Assembly: GCF_005517195.1 (NCBI RefSeq)
Contig: NZ_CP040244.1
Location: 4,420,001 to 4,484,000 of the forward strand
Direction of reading: 5' to 3'
Origin: Streptomyces vilmorinianum
GTDB lineage: Bacteria > Actinomycetota > Actinomycetes > Streptomycetales > Streptomycetaceae
Length of the DNA stretch: 64,000 bases
Made by a program: the position numbers and the translations under genes. Positions 15,603 to 23,939 of the stretch are shown here, in pieces. The first letter of the stretch is position 1, and each line of letters opens with the position of its first letter. The notes beneath the pieces are model-generated. The model did not search any database and was not told where the DNA came from. It saw only the letters and a program-made list of their open reading frames with translations.

Positions 15603-16856
15603 ATGCACCGTAGTTCCGCCCTCGGCAGCGTCACGGACCCGTCCTCCGTCGAGCTCTTCGACCGCGCCTGCCGGCGGCTTCTCGGGTACGGCACGGCTTT
15701 CACGGACGCCGTCCTGGAGACGATCCGCGTCGAGGTGCCGTACTACGCCGACCCGGTGCTCGCGCCGCCCGACGTGCGCGAGACCGTGGGAACCGGCATC
15801 CGCCACGCATTGGAGACCGGGGTGGATCCGAGCAGGATCGTGGACGTCGAGCGGTTCACCAGAGAGCTGGGCATGCGGCGCGCGGAACAGGGCCGCCCCC
15901 TCGACGAGGTCCTGCACGCCTTCCGTGTCGCCGGATCCGAAGTCTGGAGCGGGATGGTCGGCGTGGTGGAGCGGGAGGGCCTGGGCGACATGCACCGGCT
16001 GGTACACGTCGCCGAGCTGGTGTGGAAGAGCAACGACCGCGACGCCGTCCTGGTCGCCGACGCCTACCGGCAGGTCATCGAGGGGGTGGCCGGCCGGCAC
16101 GCCGAACGCGTCCGTCTGGTCCTCGCCGCCCTGCTGGAGACGCGTCACGAACCCGAGTTCACGCGGAGCGCGGCCGACATCCTCGAACTGCCGCTCGGCG
16201 GACGGTACGCGGTGGCGGTCGCGGAGGCGACACCACCGTACGGCCGCGTGCCCCGGGCCGCTCCGGAGCTGAGGGGCATACGCCTCCTGCGGCATGCCTG
16301 GGGTCAACGGGCCGTGTTCGTCGCCCACTTGGGCGACCGCCCGCTGGACGCGTTCGCCTCCGGCCTCGTCGCCGGCCCGGGGCTCCGCATCGGGATCAGC
16401 CCGGTGGTCCCCGGACTGGAGAGTCTGGCCCGCGCGCGCGACATGGCCGGACTCGCTCTTCGTACCTGCCGCGGCGACGGGGAGGTCGCCCGGCTCGACT
16501 CCCGCCTGCCCGACGGACTCCTGGTCTCGCGGCCCGACCTGTCCAACGAACTCGTCCGCCAGGTGCTGCAGCCCTTGTACGACCTGGAACCCGCCGACCG
16601 CGACCTGCTGTTCGACACCATCGGCGTCTGGATCGAATGCGGTGGCTCCACCGTCCAGGCGGCTCGGCACATGTTCTGCCATCGCAACACCGTGCTGAAC
16701 CGCCTGCGCCGCGTCGAGCAGATCACCGGCCTCGCGCTCTCCCGCCCCCGCGACCTCGTGCACCTCACTCTCGCGCTCGACGCCCACCGCCTGCTGGGGC
16801 CGGCCGCGGCAGCAAGCCCCGCCGACGACGAACCGCGCCGTCGCCCACCGGCCTGA
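15603..16856 (+). CDS. PucR-family transcriptional regulator
   Basis: Regulator of 417 residues with the PucR/CdaR layout. A helical N-terminal sensor is followed by a GGDEF-like middle region, and the C-terminal HTH_30 domain spans about residues 335-395: LVRQVLQPLYDLEPADRDLL, CGGSTVQAARHMFCHRNTVL, NRLRRVEQITGLAL. ATG 15603 has AGGAG upstream. The next genes encode a small membrane protein and an SSS symporter, a frequent association, so it may control uptake of a carboxylate or similar solute. That link is inference. Confidence 0.9.
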   Translation: MHRSSALGSVTDPSSVELFDRACRRLLGYGTAFTDAVLETIRVEVPYYADPVLAPPDVRETVGTGIRHALETGVDPSRIVDVERFTRELGMRRAEQGRPLDEVLHAFRVAGSEVWSGMVGVVEREGLGDMHRLVHVAELVWKSNDRDAVLVADAYRQVIEGVAGRHAERVRLVLAALLETRHEPEFTRSAADILELPLGGRYAVAVAEATPPYGRVPRAAPELRGIRLLRHAWGQRAVFVAHLGDRPLDAFASGLVAGPGLRIGISPVVPGLESLARARDMAGLALRTCRGDGEVARLDSRLPDGLLVSRPDLSNELVRQVLQPLYDLEPADRDLLFDTIGVWIECGGSTVQAARHMFCHRNTVLNRLRRVEQITGLALSRPRDLVHLTLALDAHRLLGPAAAASPADDEPRRRPPA

Positions 16857-17026
16857 CCCTCCTTCGCCCTCCTCTCCCCTGGGCCTCGGCACAGTCACAC
16901 CTGTCGTGCATTGGGAACAAGCACCGGTGCGGGCGAAGCGCATGGACGAGCCGCGGGGCCGGGTGCTCAGGTGAGCCTCGTTCAGAGGCGATCCACCCGC
17001 ACCCAGGCCCGCCAGGAGAGACCGCT

Positions 17027-17311
17027 ATGACCTACCCGCACGTCCCTCGCTCCCCTCATCACTCCCGGCCTCGTCGTCCAGGCCTGTCCTTCGCCGTGGT
17101 CAACGGAGCGGCCTTCGCCGTGCATCTGCTGCTCGTCTGCTCCGCCGCCGACTTCATGGCCGCCCCTGTCCTGGGCGAAACCGGCATCGGCCTGCCGGCA
17201 CTCCTCCTCCAGGCCGTGCTGCTGGTGTGGACTGCGGCGCGCTACGACCGCCACGCGGACGAGTCCCGGACCGGCGGCCGCCACACCGCGCACGAGGACG
17301 GGGCGTACTGA
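17027..17311 (+). CDS. Small membrane protein paired with SSS symporter (DUF485-like)
   Basis: Ninety-four residues with two hydrophobic helices (FAVVNGAAFAVHLLLVCSA; IGLPALLLQAVLLVWTAARY), the layout of the small subunits encoded directly before acetate/solute:sodium symporters. ATG 17027 is preceded by AGGAGAG. Its stop shares one base with the symporter start (TGATG), implying coupling. The assignment rests on context and topology more than on sequence motifs. Confidence 0.7.
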   Translation: MTYPHVPRSPHHSRPRRPGLSFAVVNGAAFAVHLLLVCSAADFMAAPVLGETGIGLPALLLQAVLLVWTAARYDRHADESRTGGRHTAHEDGAY

Positions 17312-18972
17312 TGAGACCCGAGATCCCGCTCGCCGCGCCCGGCACCCTGGCCCCGGACACCCAGGCACTGATCCTCGCCTGCTTCGTGGCGTTCATCGTC
17401 CCCGTCCTGTTCCTGTGCGTCCTCAGCGGCCCACCGAGGGACCGCGTCAACGACTTCTACACGGCGGGCCGCGCACTGCGGCCCCTGCGAGGGGCCCTCG
17501 TCCTCTCCGGCGTCTACCTCTCCTCGGCCACGGTGCTCGGCACCACGGGAAGTGTCGCCGTCTTCGGGTACGACGGCCTGTTCATCGCGCTCTGTACCGT
17601 GCTCTCCCTCGGTGTACTGCTTCTGCTCGCCGTCCCCCTGCGCGAGCGCGCCGGCTACACCCTGGGCGACACGTTCGGCCTGCGGACCCCGGGGCGCGCG
17701 GTGAGGATCGCGGTCGCCGTCGTCACCCTCTGCGTCTGCGTCCCCTATCTGGTCGTGCAGCTCTCCGGTGCGGGAGTGACCACCGCGGCGCTGTTGGGGC
17801 TCTCCGGTCCGGGCATCGAGAAGACGGCCGTCGTGATGATCGGCGGTCTCGTCGTCTGCACCACGGCGTTCGGCGGCATGCGCGGTACGGTCGTGATCCA
17901 GGTGATCAAGACGGTGGTGCTGCTCTGTGTGGCCCTGGGCGTGTCCGCTGTGCTGCTGCACCGTTTCCACTGGAGCACCGACTCCCTGATCACCGCGGCC
18001 GAACAGGGAAGCGGTCGTCCCGCCGACTACCTGCGCCCCGGCCTCCGCTTCGGCGGAGGCGCCGAGCCGGCGGGCACCCTGGACTTCATCGGTCTCATGA
18101 TCACCATCGTCCTCGGCGTGGCCTGCCTGCCCCACGTCGCCCTGCAACTCGGCACGGCTCCCGACGCCGCCACCGCCCGCCGTACCGTGCGCCACACCAT
18201 CACGATCGTCGGCGCGTTCTGCTTCACCACGGCTCTCATGGGCTTCGCGGCCTCCGCGTTGATCGGCGCACCGGCGATCCTGGCCGCCGATCCGGGCGGA
18301 AACAGCGCGCTGGTGATGCTCGCCGCCGAACTGGCGGGGGGTTCGGACGCCGATGCCGGTGGGGCGCTGCTCGTCGTCCTGGTCGCCTCCGGCGTCTTTC
18401 TCACCACGCTGGCCGTCGTCGCGAGCGTCACCCTGGCGGCAGCGGGGACGATCGCCCACGACCTGTACACCCACGTACTGCGCCGCGGGCGCACCACCGA
18501 GGGCCGGGAAGTGGCCGCCGCCCGCCTGGCGTCCGTCGGTGTGGGCGTACTGAGCATCGCCCTGGCGGTCTGGGTCCAGGGGTGGAACGTCCAGTTCCTG
18601 ACGGCGCTCTCCCTGGCGGTGGCCGCCTCCTCCCTCCTTCCGGCGCTGGTGTACTCCCTCTTCTGGAAGGGCTACACCCGGACCGGCCTGCTCTGGACGT
18701 TGTACGGAGGTCTGGGCTGCGCCGTCGGGCTGCAGATGTCCGGCCCGGTCTTCTCCGGTAACCCCTTGGCGCTCTTCCCCGATTGGCACGTCGACTGGTT
18801 CCCGCTCCAGACGGTCGTCCTCGTGTCGATACCTGTCTCCTTCCTCCTGGGCCGACTGGGCAGTACCGGCGCATGGCGACGCGCCACTCCCCCGAGTGAG
18901 CGCCCGGGTCCGGGGTCTGGTCCTGGTCCTGGTCCTGGTCCTGGTGAACGTACGCAGGAGGAGGCGTTCTAG
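17311..18972 (+). CDS. Sodium:solute symporter (SSS family)
   Basis: Integral membrane transporter, 553 residues, about thirteen helices. Family marks: VNDFYTAGRALRPLRGALVL near residue 45, where the YTAGR element precedes the first discontinuous helix, LSSATVLGTTGSVAVFGYDG, TLGDTFGLR, and AFGGMRGTVVIQVIKTVVLL. The best matches by eye are monocarboxylate/acetate-type members. The C-terminal tail carries a Gly-Pro run (GPGSGPGPGPGPGE) encoded by TGGTCC hexamer repeats at about 18918-18945, prone to length change. Lies downstream of PucR and the small membrane partner. Confidence 0.9.
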   Translation: MRPEIPLAAPGTLAPDTQALILACFVAFIVPVLFLCVLSGPPRDRVNDFYTAGRALRPLRGALVLSGVYLSSATVLGTTGSVAVFGYDGLFIALCTVLSLGVLLLLAVPLRERAGYTLGDTFGLRTPGRAVRIAVAVVTLCVCVPYLVVQLSGAGVTTAALLGLSGPGIEKTAVVMIGGLVVCTTAFGGMRGTVVIQVIKTVVLLCVALGVSAVLLHRFHWSTDSLITAAEQGSGRPADYLRPGLRFGGGAEPAGTLDFIGLMITIVLGVACLPHVALQLGTAPDAATARRTVRHTITIVGAFCFTTALMGFAASALIGAPAILAADPGGNSALVMLAAELAGGSDADAGGALLVVLVASGVFLTTLAVVASVTLAAAGTIAHDLYTHVLRRGRTTEGREVAAARLASVGVGVLSIALAVWVQGWNVQFLTALSLAVAASSLLPALVYSLFWKGYTRTGLLWTLYGGLGCAVGLQMSGPVFSGNPLALFPDWHVDWFPLQTVVLVSIPVSFLLGRLGSTGAWRRATPPSERPGPGSGPGPGPGPGERTQEEAF

Positions 18973-19116
18973 CGGAAGGAAACCGGCCCTCTCCGCGGCC
19001 CCCGCCCGAGCGAGGAGATCACCCGAGACGGTCGGTCGCGGCTCTCCAGGCGGCGGTCACCGCTGTGTGGGCCTGTGCCGCGCACGCCGCACTGTCACCG
19101 GTTCACGTGAGCGCGG

Positions 19117-19539
19117 TCACTGAGCGCGGCGCTTGGCCAGGCGTCGTGCGAGCCGAGGGGCGGCGATGCCTGCGAGGAGCACGGTGAGCGGGAGGACGAC
19201 GTCCACCCATGGGTCTCGGATGGGCTTGTACGTGGCGGTGCCGTTCCTGATCTCGATGAAGCCGAGGGGCTGGGCTCCGGCTCCTCCTCCACCTCCGCCG
19301 CCCTCTCCGGTTTTCGAGGTGGCGGCTTCACGGCCGGCGCCGCCGCCGAAACCGAAGCCGATGCGGGCGACCGGGATGACGGTGACGCCGTTCGCGGTGA
19401 TGGGTTCGCCGTAGACGGCGCTCACCGAGGCGCGGCCGCCGAGCTTGTCAGCCAGGCGTTCGAGCAGGGTGACGGATGCGTGGGCCGGGGTCAGGTCTTC
19501 GAGCTCGGTGGGCCGGGTCTCGTTCTGGCTGTCGGTCAT
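19117..19539 (-). CDS. GerW-family sporulation protein
   Basis: Protein of 140 residues with the GerW/YtfJ signature: LLERLADKLGGRASVSAVYG, EPITANGVTVIPVARIGFGF, then a Gly-rich stretch. The C-terminal part has PLGFIEIRNGTATYKPI and a final hydrophobic helix (VVLPLTVLLAGIAAPRLA) with a basic tail, so it may be membrane-anchored. ATG 19539 has GGAGGGA upstream and overlaps the methyltransferase stop by four bases, so the two are coupled. Function in Streptomyces unknown. Confidence 0.85.
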   Translation of the reverse strand: MTDSQNETRPTELEDLTPAHASVTLLERLADKLGGRASVSAVYGEPITANGVTVIPVARIGFGFGGGAGREAATSKTGEGGGGGGGAGAQPLGFIEIRNGTATYKPIRDPWVDVVLPLTVLLAGIAAPRLARRLAKRRAQ

Positions 19540-20198
19540 GGGGTCCCTCCGGTTCTCGGGCGGACGGCTGTGCCGAGGATGTGGGTGGATGCCGGCAAGG
19601 GGATACGGGTTTCGGGGAAGTCGAACCGGTTCACAGTTGTCAGGGTGAATCCGGCGTCGGTGAGGGCCGCCTGAGTGTCGCGTCCGGTGTGGCATCCGCC
19701 CATCAGCGGCGGCCAGAAGGTGGCATCCATGACGCGCTGGACTCGGCGCATCGCGGGCGTCACGGCCTGGACGTGCTCGAAGAACCGCAGTTCGCCGCCC
19801 GGTCTCAGGACCCGGTGGAGCTCGGCCAGGGCCGCGTGGGGGTCGCCCACCGAGCACAGCGTCAGGCACGCCACGGCCCCGTCGAACGAGCCGTCGGGGA
19901 AGGCAAGATCCTCGGCGCGGCCGGCCACCATCTCCACGGGGACTCGGGCGACGCGGGCATGCTCCTGTGCCAGGGCACGCAGCCGCGGTTCCGGCTCGAC
20001 GGCCACCAGGCGCTTCACCTCGGCCGGATAGTGCGGGAAGTTCAGTCCGTTGCCCGCCCCGATCTCGAGGATCTCGCCGGACAGGCCGGCGAGCAGGCGC
20101 TTGCGATGCTCGGTTATGCCCGCCTTCTGGAGGGCTGGACCGGCGAGGTTCGCGTAGAAGCGGGCGAAGACCGGGCGTTGCTTGATCCGCTGGGTCAC
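19536..20198 (-). CDS. Class I SAM-dependent methyltransferase
   Basis: Rossmann-fold methyltransferase of 220 residues. Motif I is EILEIGAGNGLNFPHYP, followed by an acidic ribose contact (LVAVEPEP) and FDGAVACLTLCSVGDP (motif IV region), then LRPGGELRFFEHVQA. GTG 20198 gives the natural N-terminus TQRIKQRPVFARFYANL, with GAGGGAGAC upstream; an extension to 20228 is less likely. First gene of a two-gene operon with GerW, divergent from MarR. Substrate unknown; related proteins are called UbiE/phospholipid N-methyltransferase-like. Confidence 0.85.
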   Translation of the reverse strand: MTQRIKQRPVFARFYANLAGPALQKAGITEHRKRLLAGLSGEILEIGAGNGLNFPHYPAEVKRLVAVEPEPRLRALAQEHARVARVPVEMVAGRAEDLAFPDGSFDGAVACLTLCSVGDPHAALAELHRVLRPGGELRFFEHVQAVTPAMRRVQRVMDATFWPPLMGGCHTGRDTQAALTDAGFTLTTVNRFDFPETRIPLPASTHILGTAVRPRTGGTP

Positions 20199-20262
20199 GG
20201 CGACCGTCTCCCTCGGTGGCAGCATCACAGGGCACTACCATGGTTTGCGGAGGTGCTACATA

Positions 20263-20277
20263 GTGAAGTCACTTCAC
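20263..20277. promoter_or_regulatory. Perfect palindrome, probable MarR operator
   Basis: GTGAAGTCACTTCAC is a perfect 7-1-7 inverted repeat. Its first three bases are the probable GTG start of the MarR gene, and it lies 65 bases from the divergent methyltransferase start. A repressor bound here would block its own gene and could affect the methyltransferase-GerW operon. Confidence 0.65.
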
Positions 20278-20751
20278 GATATGCCGGAGCAGTCCGCTTC
20301 CGCCAGTGTCTCGCTGGACCGGCTCTTCGAGCTGGCCGAGGTGCTCGGCGCGATGATGCAGCGCGGGGTCACCGAGCGCGGACTGACCACGGCGCGCGCG
20401 GGTCTGCTGTGGGCCCTGTTCCACGGCGGGCCGATGACGCAGCGTGCGCTGGCCGGGCGGTTGGGCGTGACGCCCCGCAATGTCACCGGCCTCCTCGACG
20501 CCCTGCAGGCGGACGGCCTGGTGCTCCGCGAGGCCCACCCCACGGACCGGCGCGCGACGCTGGTGTCGCTCACCGAGCAGGGGCGTACGGTCACGGCGGC
20601 CTTGCGCGGCGGGCGCGACGAACTGGCAGCCGACCTGTTCGGCGACGTCCCCGAGGAGCAGCTGCGCGCTTTCACGGCACGGATGGAGACGGTGATCGAG
20701 AGGCTGCACGCCATCGCCCCCACCGCACGAATCGCCCCCACCGCACGATAG
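20263..20751 (+). CDS. MarR-family transcriptional regulator
   Basis: Winged-helix regulator, 162 residues. The HTH spans about 45-110: TTARAGLLWALFHGGPMTQR, ALAGRLGVTPRNVTGLLDAL, then DGLVLREAHPTDRRATLVSL, the DxRxxxxxLT wing typical of MarR. GTG 20263 is chosen because GGAGG lies nine bases upstream; ATG 20281 has no ribosome site. The tail has a duplicated IAPTAR. It is divergent from the methyltransferase-GerW operon and likely autoregulated through the palindrome overlapping its start. Confidence 0.88.
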   Translation: MKSLHDMPEQSASASVSLDRLFELAEVLGAMMQRGVTERGLTTARAGLLWALFHGGPMTQRALAGRLGVTPRNVTGLLDALQADGLVLREAHPTDRRATLVSLTEQGRTVTAALRGGRDELAADLFGDVPEEQLRAFTARMETVIERLHAIAPTARIAPTAR

Positions 20752-21223
20752 GAGCGTCATCGAGGCCGTCGTCATGATCACCCCGAGTCCGGACAGGCCG
20801 ATGACGGCCGGCCGTTCCGGCAGGCGGCCTTTGCGTTGGCCGCCATACCCGCCGCCGGAGTCGTGCGCAGGGACCTCAAGGACGGGCGACTGAAGGTGGC
20901 GGGCTTCGGCATCGCCACCGTCGCCGGCCACGGGTCCACCGACCTACACAGCCCCGGGCATGCTCTCGGGCACCCGACCGGGCCGACCAACGACCTGTAC
21001 GCGCTGAGCTGCGTGCCGTTCGAGGCGCTGACCGGCGGGCACACCCATGGCCTCGGGGCACGCCGAGAAGAACTGACGAACCGTCACCAAAGTCGGCATC
21101 GAGTCAGCATCCGTCCCGCTGGAGCTGATCACAGATGGTCGAACCCGAGAGTCGCCGCCCGCGTCGACGCGACTGCGAGCGGCCACCCGGAGTCACGCCT
21201 CGCTCTGACGGCAGCCGGAACAG
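20752..21223. other. Gap containing a protein kinase remnant
   Basis: No intact gene. The plus strand from 20836 to about 21075 carries kinase-derived fragments (listed separately). The remaining 150 bases before the pirin stop show nothing recognisable. Confidence 0.5.
20836..21075 (+). pseudogene. Ser/Thr protein kinase remnant
   Basis: RRDLKDGRLKVAGFGIATVA resembles the HRDLKP...GxLKVxDFGIA catalytic loop and DFG motif, but the loop is shortened, the Asn is gone and DFG has become GFG. NDLYALSCVPFEALTGG follows, matching the SDLYALGCVLFEALTG helix. No ATP-binding lobe is present. It is a short, inactivated fragment. Confidence 0.7.
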
Positions 21224-22189
21224 TCAGCGCACCCTCCCGCGCGGCTTCAGCGGAGTCGCGGGCAGCTGCGGGGCCGGAAGCGGAGCGCCGTCGTAGCCCT
21301 TGACCTCGCCGAACCTGGTGCCGGTCATCCATGCCTCGCGCGCTTCCTCGATGTCCTGCTGGGACCGTCCGATCCAGTTCCAGAACATGACGATCTCCTC
21401 CTCGAACGGCTCGCCACCCAGGAGCATCAGGCCCGCGTCCGAGATCGCGCGCAGGGGAAGTTCCGTGCGGCCGCAGCCGAGGTAGAGCATCGAGCCCGGG
21501 AGGACGGGGACGCCGTCGACGTGGGCCTCGCCCGACATCGACAGGACCGCGTACTCGAAGTCCGGCTCCAGGGGGAGGTTCGTCTCCGTGCCGGCCGTGA
21601 GGGCCAGGTCGGCGCCGATCAGGGGGCTGTAGGTGGTGCCGGGGGAGACCGCGCCGTCGAGTTCGCCGAGGATCACCGTGGCCGTGAGTCCGGGGGCGGT
21701 GACCTGCGGGAGGGTCGCGTGGTGCTGGAAGTGCGGTTCGACGTGGCGGTGGGCGTCCGGGAGCGCCACCCAGAGCTGCGCGCCGTGGAGGAAGCGGGCG
21801 TGGGATTTGGGGCTCTCCTCGGAGTGGGAGATCGCCCGCCCCGAGGTCATCAGGCCCAGCTCGCGGGGGCGGATCGTCTCGAGGCTGCCCGTGCTGTCGC
21901 GGTGCAGGACCTCGCCCTCGTGGAGCCAGCTGACCGTCTGCAGCCCCATGTGCGGGTGGGGTGGGACCTGCATGCCGGGCTCGTCCGCGATGTCGTCGGG
22001 GCCGTAGTGATCGACGAAGGCCCGCGCGCCCACCATGCGTCGACCGAGGTTCGGGAGCAGGCGGCGGACCTCGGTCGACTCGCCGAGCTGGACGTGGCGG
22101 GGGCTGAGGAGCTCCCGCACCGGCTCGGCGACGACGAAGCCGCGGCCGCCACAGACGGTGAGGGAGGCCCGACGATCAAGATTGCTCAT
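21224..22189 (-). CDS. Pirin-family protein
   Basis: Bicupin of 321 residues. The pirin signature appears after RRLLPNLGRRMVGARAFVDH: GMQVPPHPHMGLQTVSWLHE supplies the His ligands, then GEVLHRDSTGSLETIRPREL, GLMTSGRAISHSEES, and LWVALPDAHRHVEPHFQHHA. Metal-binding pirins of bacteria include quercetinase-like and regulatory members; the role here is unknown. ATG 22189 is preferred; the open frame further upstream is low quality. It is divergent from the TPR gene, with 143 bases between them. Confidence 0.9.
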   Translation of the reverse strand: MSNLDRRASLTVCGGRGFVVAEPVRELLSPRHVQLGESTEVRRLLPNLGRRMVGARAFVDHYGPDDIADEPGMQVPPHPHMGLQTVSWLHEGEVLHRDSTGSLETIRPRELGLMTSGRAISHSEESPKSHARFLHGAQLWVALPDAHRHVEPHFQHHATLPQVTAPGLTATVILGELDGAVSPGTTYSPLIGADLALTAGTETNLPLEPDFEYAVLSMSGEAHVDGVPVLPGSMLYLGCGRTELPLRAISDAGLMLLGGEPFEEEIVMFWNWIGRSQQDIEEAREAWMTGTRFGEVKGYDGAPLPAPQLPATPLKPRGRVR

Positions 22190-22332
22190 GCCGCTCAACC
22201 TATTCCTGTCGATGGGCGGGGTGGGGGTGTGTCCACGCGGAAACATTAGTGGAATGTTCAACCATACTGCGGTGTTGACGGAGGTGCCGCCCTCCATGGG
22301 CGGCAGCGTAAGGACGCGGCGAGGGAGACCAA

Positions 22333-22677
22333 GTGAACGACACGTACTACGAGTTCGGAACGGCCGGCGAGCGCTGGGACCGCGCCCAGCTGTTCTTCGA
22401 GGCGAAGGAGTACCTGACGGCCGCCCGCATCCTGCGCGGCCTGGTCGCCGAGCACCCCGAGCAGACCGCCCAGCGCCTGCTGCTCGCCCGCGCCTACTAC
22501 CACTCCGCCCAGCTCTCCCGCGCCGAGACCGAGCTGCGCGCCGTCCTCGAACGAGACCCGGTGGAGCACTACGCCCAGCTGATGCTGGGACGCACCCTGG
22601 AGCGGCAGGGCCGGGCCGCCGAGGCCGCCCCGCATCTGCGGCTCGCCGCCGCGATGAGCGGCGACACCCCGGCATAG
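22333..22677 (+). CDS. Tetratricopeptide-repeat protein
   Basis: Small cytoplasmic protein, 114 residues, with about three TPR helical hairpins: DRAQLFFEAKEYLTAARILR, HPEQTAQRLLLARAYYHSAQ, and DPVEHYAQLMLGRTLERQGR. GTG 22333 follows GAGGGAGACCAA. Such short TPR proteins are conserved in Streptomyces, presumably as protein-protein adaptors. No partner is evident. Confidence 0.85.
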   Translation: MNDTYYEFGTAGERWDRAQLFFEAKEYLTAARILRGLVAEHPEQTAQRLLLARAYYHSAQLSRAETELRAVLERDPVEHYAQLMLGRTLERQGRAAEAAPHLRLAAAMSGDTPA

Positions 22678-22754
22678 GCCCCGGAAGATCCACGACGGGT
22701 CGGGACACCTCCGCCCGGAGTCGTTCGGTAAGGTCGTCGCGGGAGGATCGAGCC

Positions 22755-23177
22755 GTGCGTACGGGACGAGTGGAACGCAGCAGCATGAGAGCGGGAGGTG
22801 CCCTCGCGCACCTGCTGCTCGTCGTGGTGCTCGCGCTCGGCGTCTTCGTGATGCACGCGGTGGGCCACCCGGAGAGCTCGTCCGGCGCCACGGCGGACGG
22901 CATGACGCATGCCTCCGCTGCCGCCGCCCCCGCGCACCACGCCGAGCACGAGGCGCCCGTCTCGTCCTCGCACGACTCGGGCACGGGTATGGACATGACC
23001 ACGCTCTGCGTGGCCGTCCTCGGCGTCTGGGTGCTCGCCCGGCTCGCCCTCGCGGCGTTCGGCAGCCGCCCCGACTGGCTGGTCCGGCTCCTCGGCCGGC
23101 TCACACCCGCGCTCGGCCCGAACGCCCCGCCGCGCAGACCTCCCGACCTCGCTCAGCTGTCCGTCCTGCGGATCTAG
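22755..23177 (+). CDS. DUF6153-family membrane protein
   Basis: Protein of 140 residues. An N-terminal hydrophobic helix (HLLLVVVLALGVFVMHAVGH) is followed by a His/Met-rich region (HASAAAAPAHHAEHEAPVSS, GMDMTTLC), a second helix (TTLCVAVLGVWVLARLALAA), and a Pro/Arg-rich tail. The His- and Met-rich loop could bind copper or another metal, consistent with the downstream DUF305 lipoprotein. GTG 22755 has GGGAGG upstream. Function inferred from context only. Confidence 0.75.
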   Translation: MRTGRVERSSMRAGGALAHLLLVVVLALGVFVMHAVGHPESSSGATADGMTHASAAAAPAHHAEHEAPVSSSHDSGTGMDMTTLCVAVLGVWVLARLALAAFGSRPDWLVRLLGRLTPALGPNAPPRRPPDLAQLSVLRI

Positions 23178-23275
23178 GCCGAATCGCCACCGCGGGCGCC
23201 TTGCGCTGCCCGCAGAAGCGACCGTTCAGCCCATTCCGTATCGACGGTACCGACAGCACACGAGGTGTGACACAC

Positions 23276-23890
23276 ATGCGTGCCTTCACGAACCCCACCC
23301 CCCGCAAGCTCGCCCTGGCCGGCGTCATCGCCGCCGCGGCTCTCCTGCTCTCCGCCTGCGGCTCCGACACCGACGCCGACGCCGCGGGCGGGACGAAGCC
23401 CGGGCAGTCCACCGCCTCCGCCGCTCCCTCCGCCGGCGCGTTCAACGACGCGGACGTGGCCTTCGCCCAGGCGATGATCCCCCACCACCAGCAGGCCCTG
23501 GAGATGGCGAAGCTCGCCGACGGGCGGGCCGAGGACGCCGACATCAAGAAGATCGTCGTGGACATCGAGAAGGCCCAGGACCCCGAGATCCAGAAGATGA
23601 AGTCCTGGCTCTCGGGCTGGGGCAAGCCCGAGTCCGCCGGTCACGGCGGTCACGACATGGCCGGGATGATGTCCGAGCAGGACATGAAGGACCTGGCGGC
23701 CGCCAAGGGCAAGGCCTTCGACAAGAAGTTCGCGGAGCTGATGATCGCCCACCACGACGGCGCGGTCCAGATGGCCCAGGCCGAGCAGAAGGACGGCCGC
23801 AACGAGGCGGCCAAGCAGCTCGCCGACGACGTGGTGCGGACGCAGACCGCCGAGATCGACCAGCTGCGGAAGATCCTCGACCGGCTCTGA
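23276..23890 (+). CDS. DUF305 lipoprotein
   Basis: Secreted lipoprotein of 204 residues. A signal peptide (KLALAGVIAAAALLLSACG) with lipobox LSAC leads into two ferritin-like DUF305 helices: DVAFAQAMIPHHQQALEMAK and KFAELMIAHHDGAVQMAQAE. Each carries the paired His (PHH, AHH) and Met residues that mark the family; a GHGGHDMAGMM linker adds metal-ligand-like residues. Often found with copper or redox genes; here it follows a DUF6153 gene. ATG 23276. Expression ends at the strong terminator at 23903. Confidence 0.9.
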   Translation: MRAFTNPTPRKLALAGVIAAAALLLSACGSDTDADAAGGTKPGQSTASAAPSAGAFNDADVAFAQAMIPHHQQALEMAKLADGRAEDADIKKIVVDIEKAQDPEIQKMKSWLSGWGKPESAGHGGHDMAGMMSEQDMKDLAAAKGKAFDKKFAELMIAHHDGAVQMAQAEQKDGRNEAAKQLADDVVRTQTAEIDQLRKILDRL

Positions 23891-23902
23891 CCGATGCCGA
23901 GG

Positions 23903-23932
23903 GGCGGCCCTCCCTCACCCGGGAGGGCCGCC
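23903..23932. terminator. Bidirectional hairpin terminator
   Basis: GGCGGCCCTCCC and GGGAGGGCCGCC form a perfect 12-bp stem with a six-base loop, 12 bases after the DUF305 stop and 7 bases before the end of the convergent amidohydrolase. It can serve both genes. There is no U-tract, as is usual in Streptomyces. Confidence 0.8.
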
Positions 23933-23939
23933 GCCCGCC

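Noticed and set aside
17242..18789. 515-codon minus-strand open frame opposite the SSS symporter
   Set aside because: Low-complexity shadow of the symporter codon bias; the plus strand shows the family motifs.
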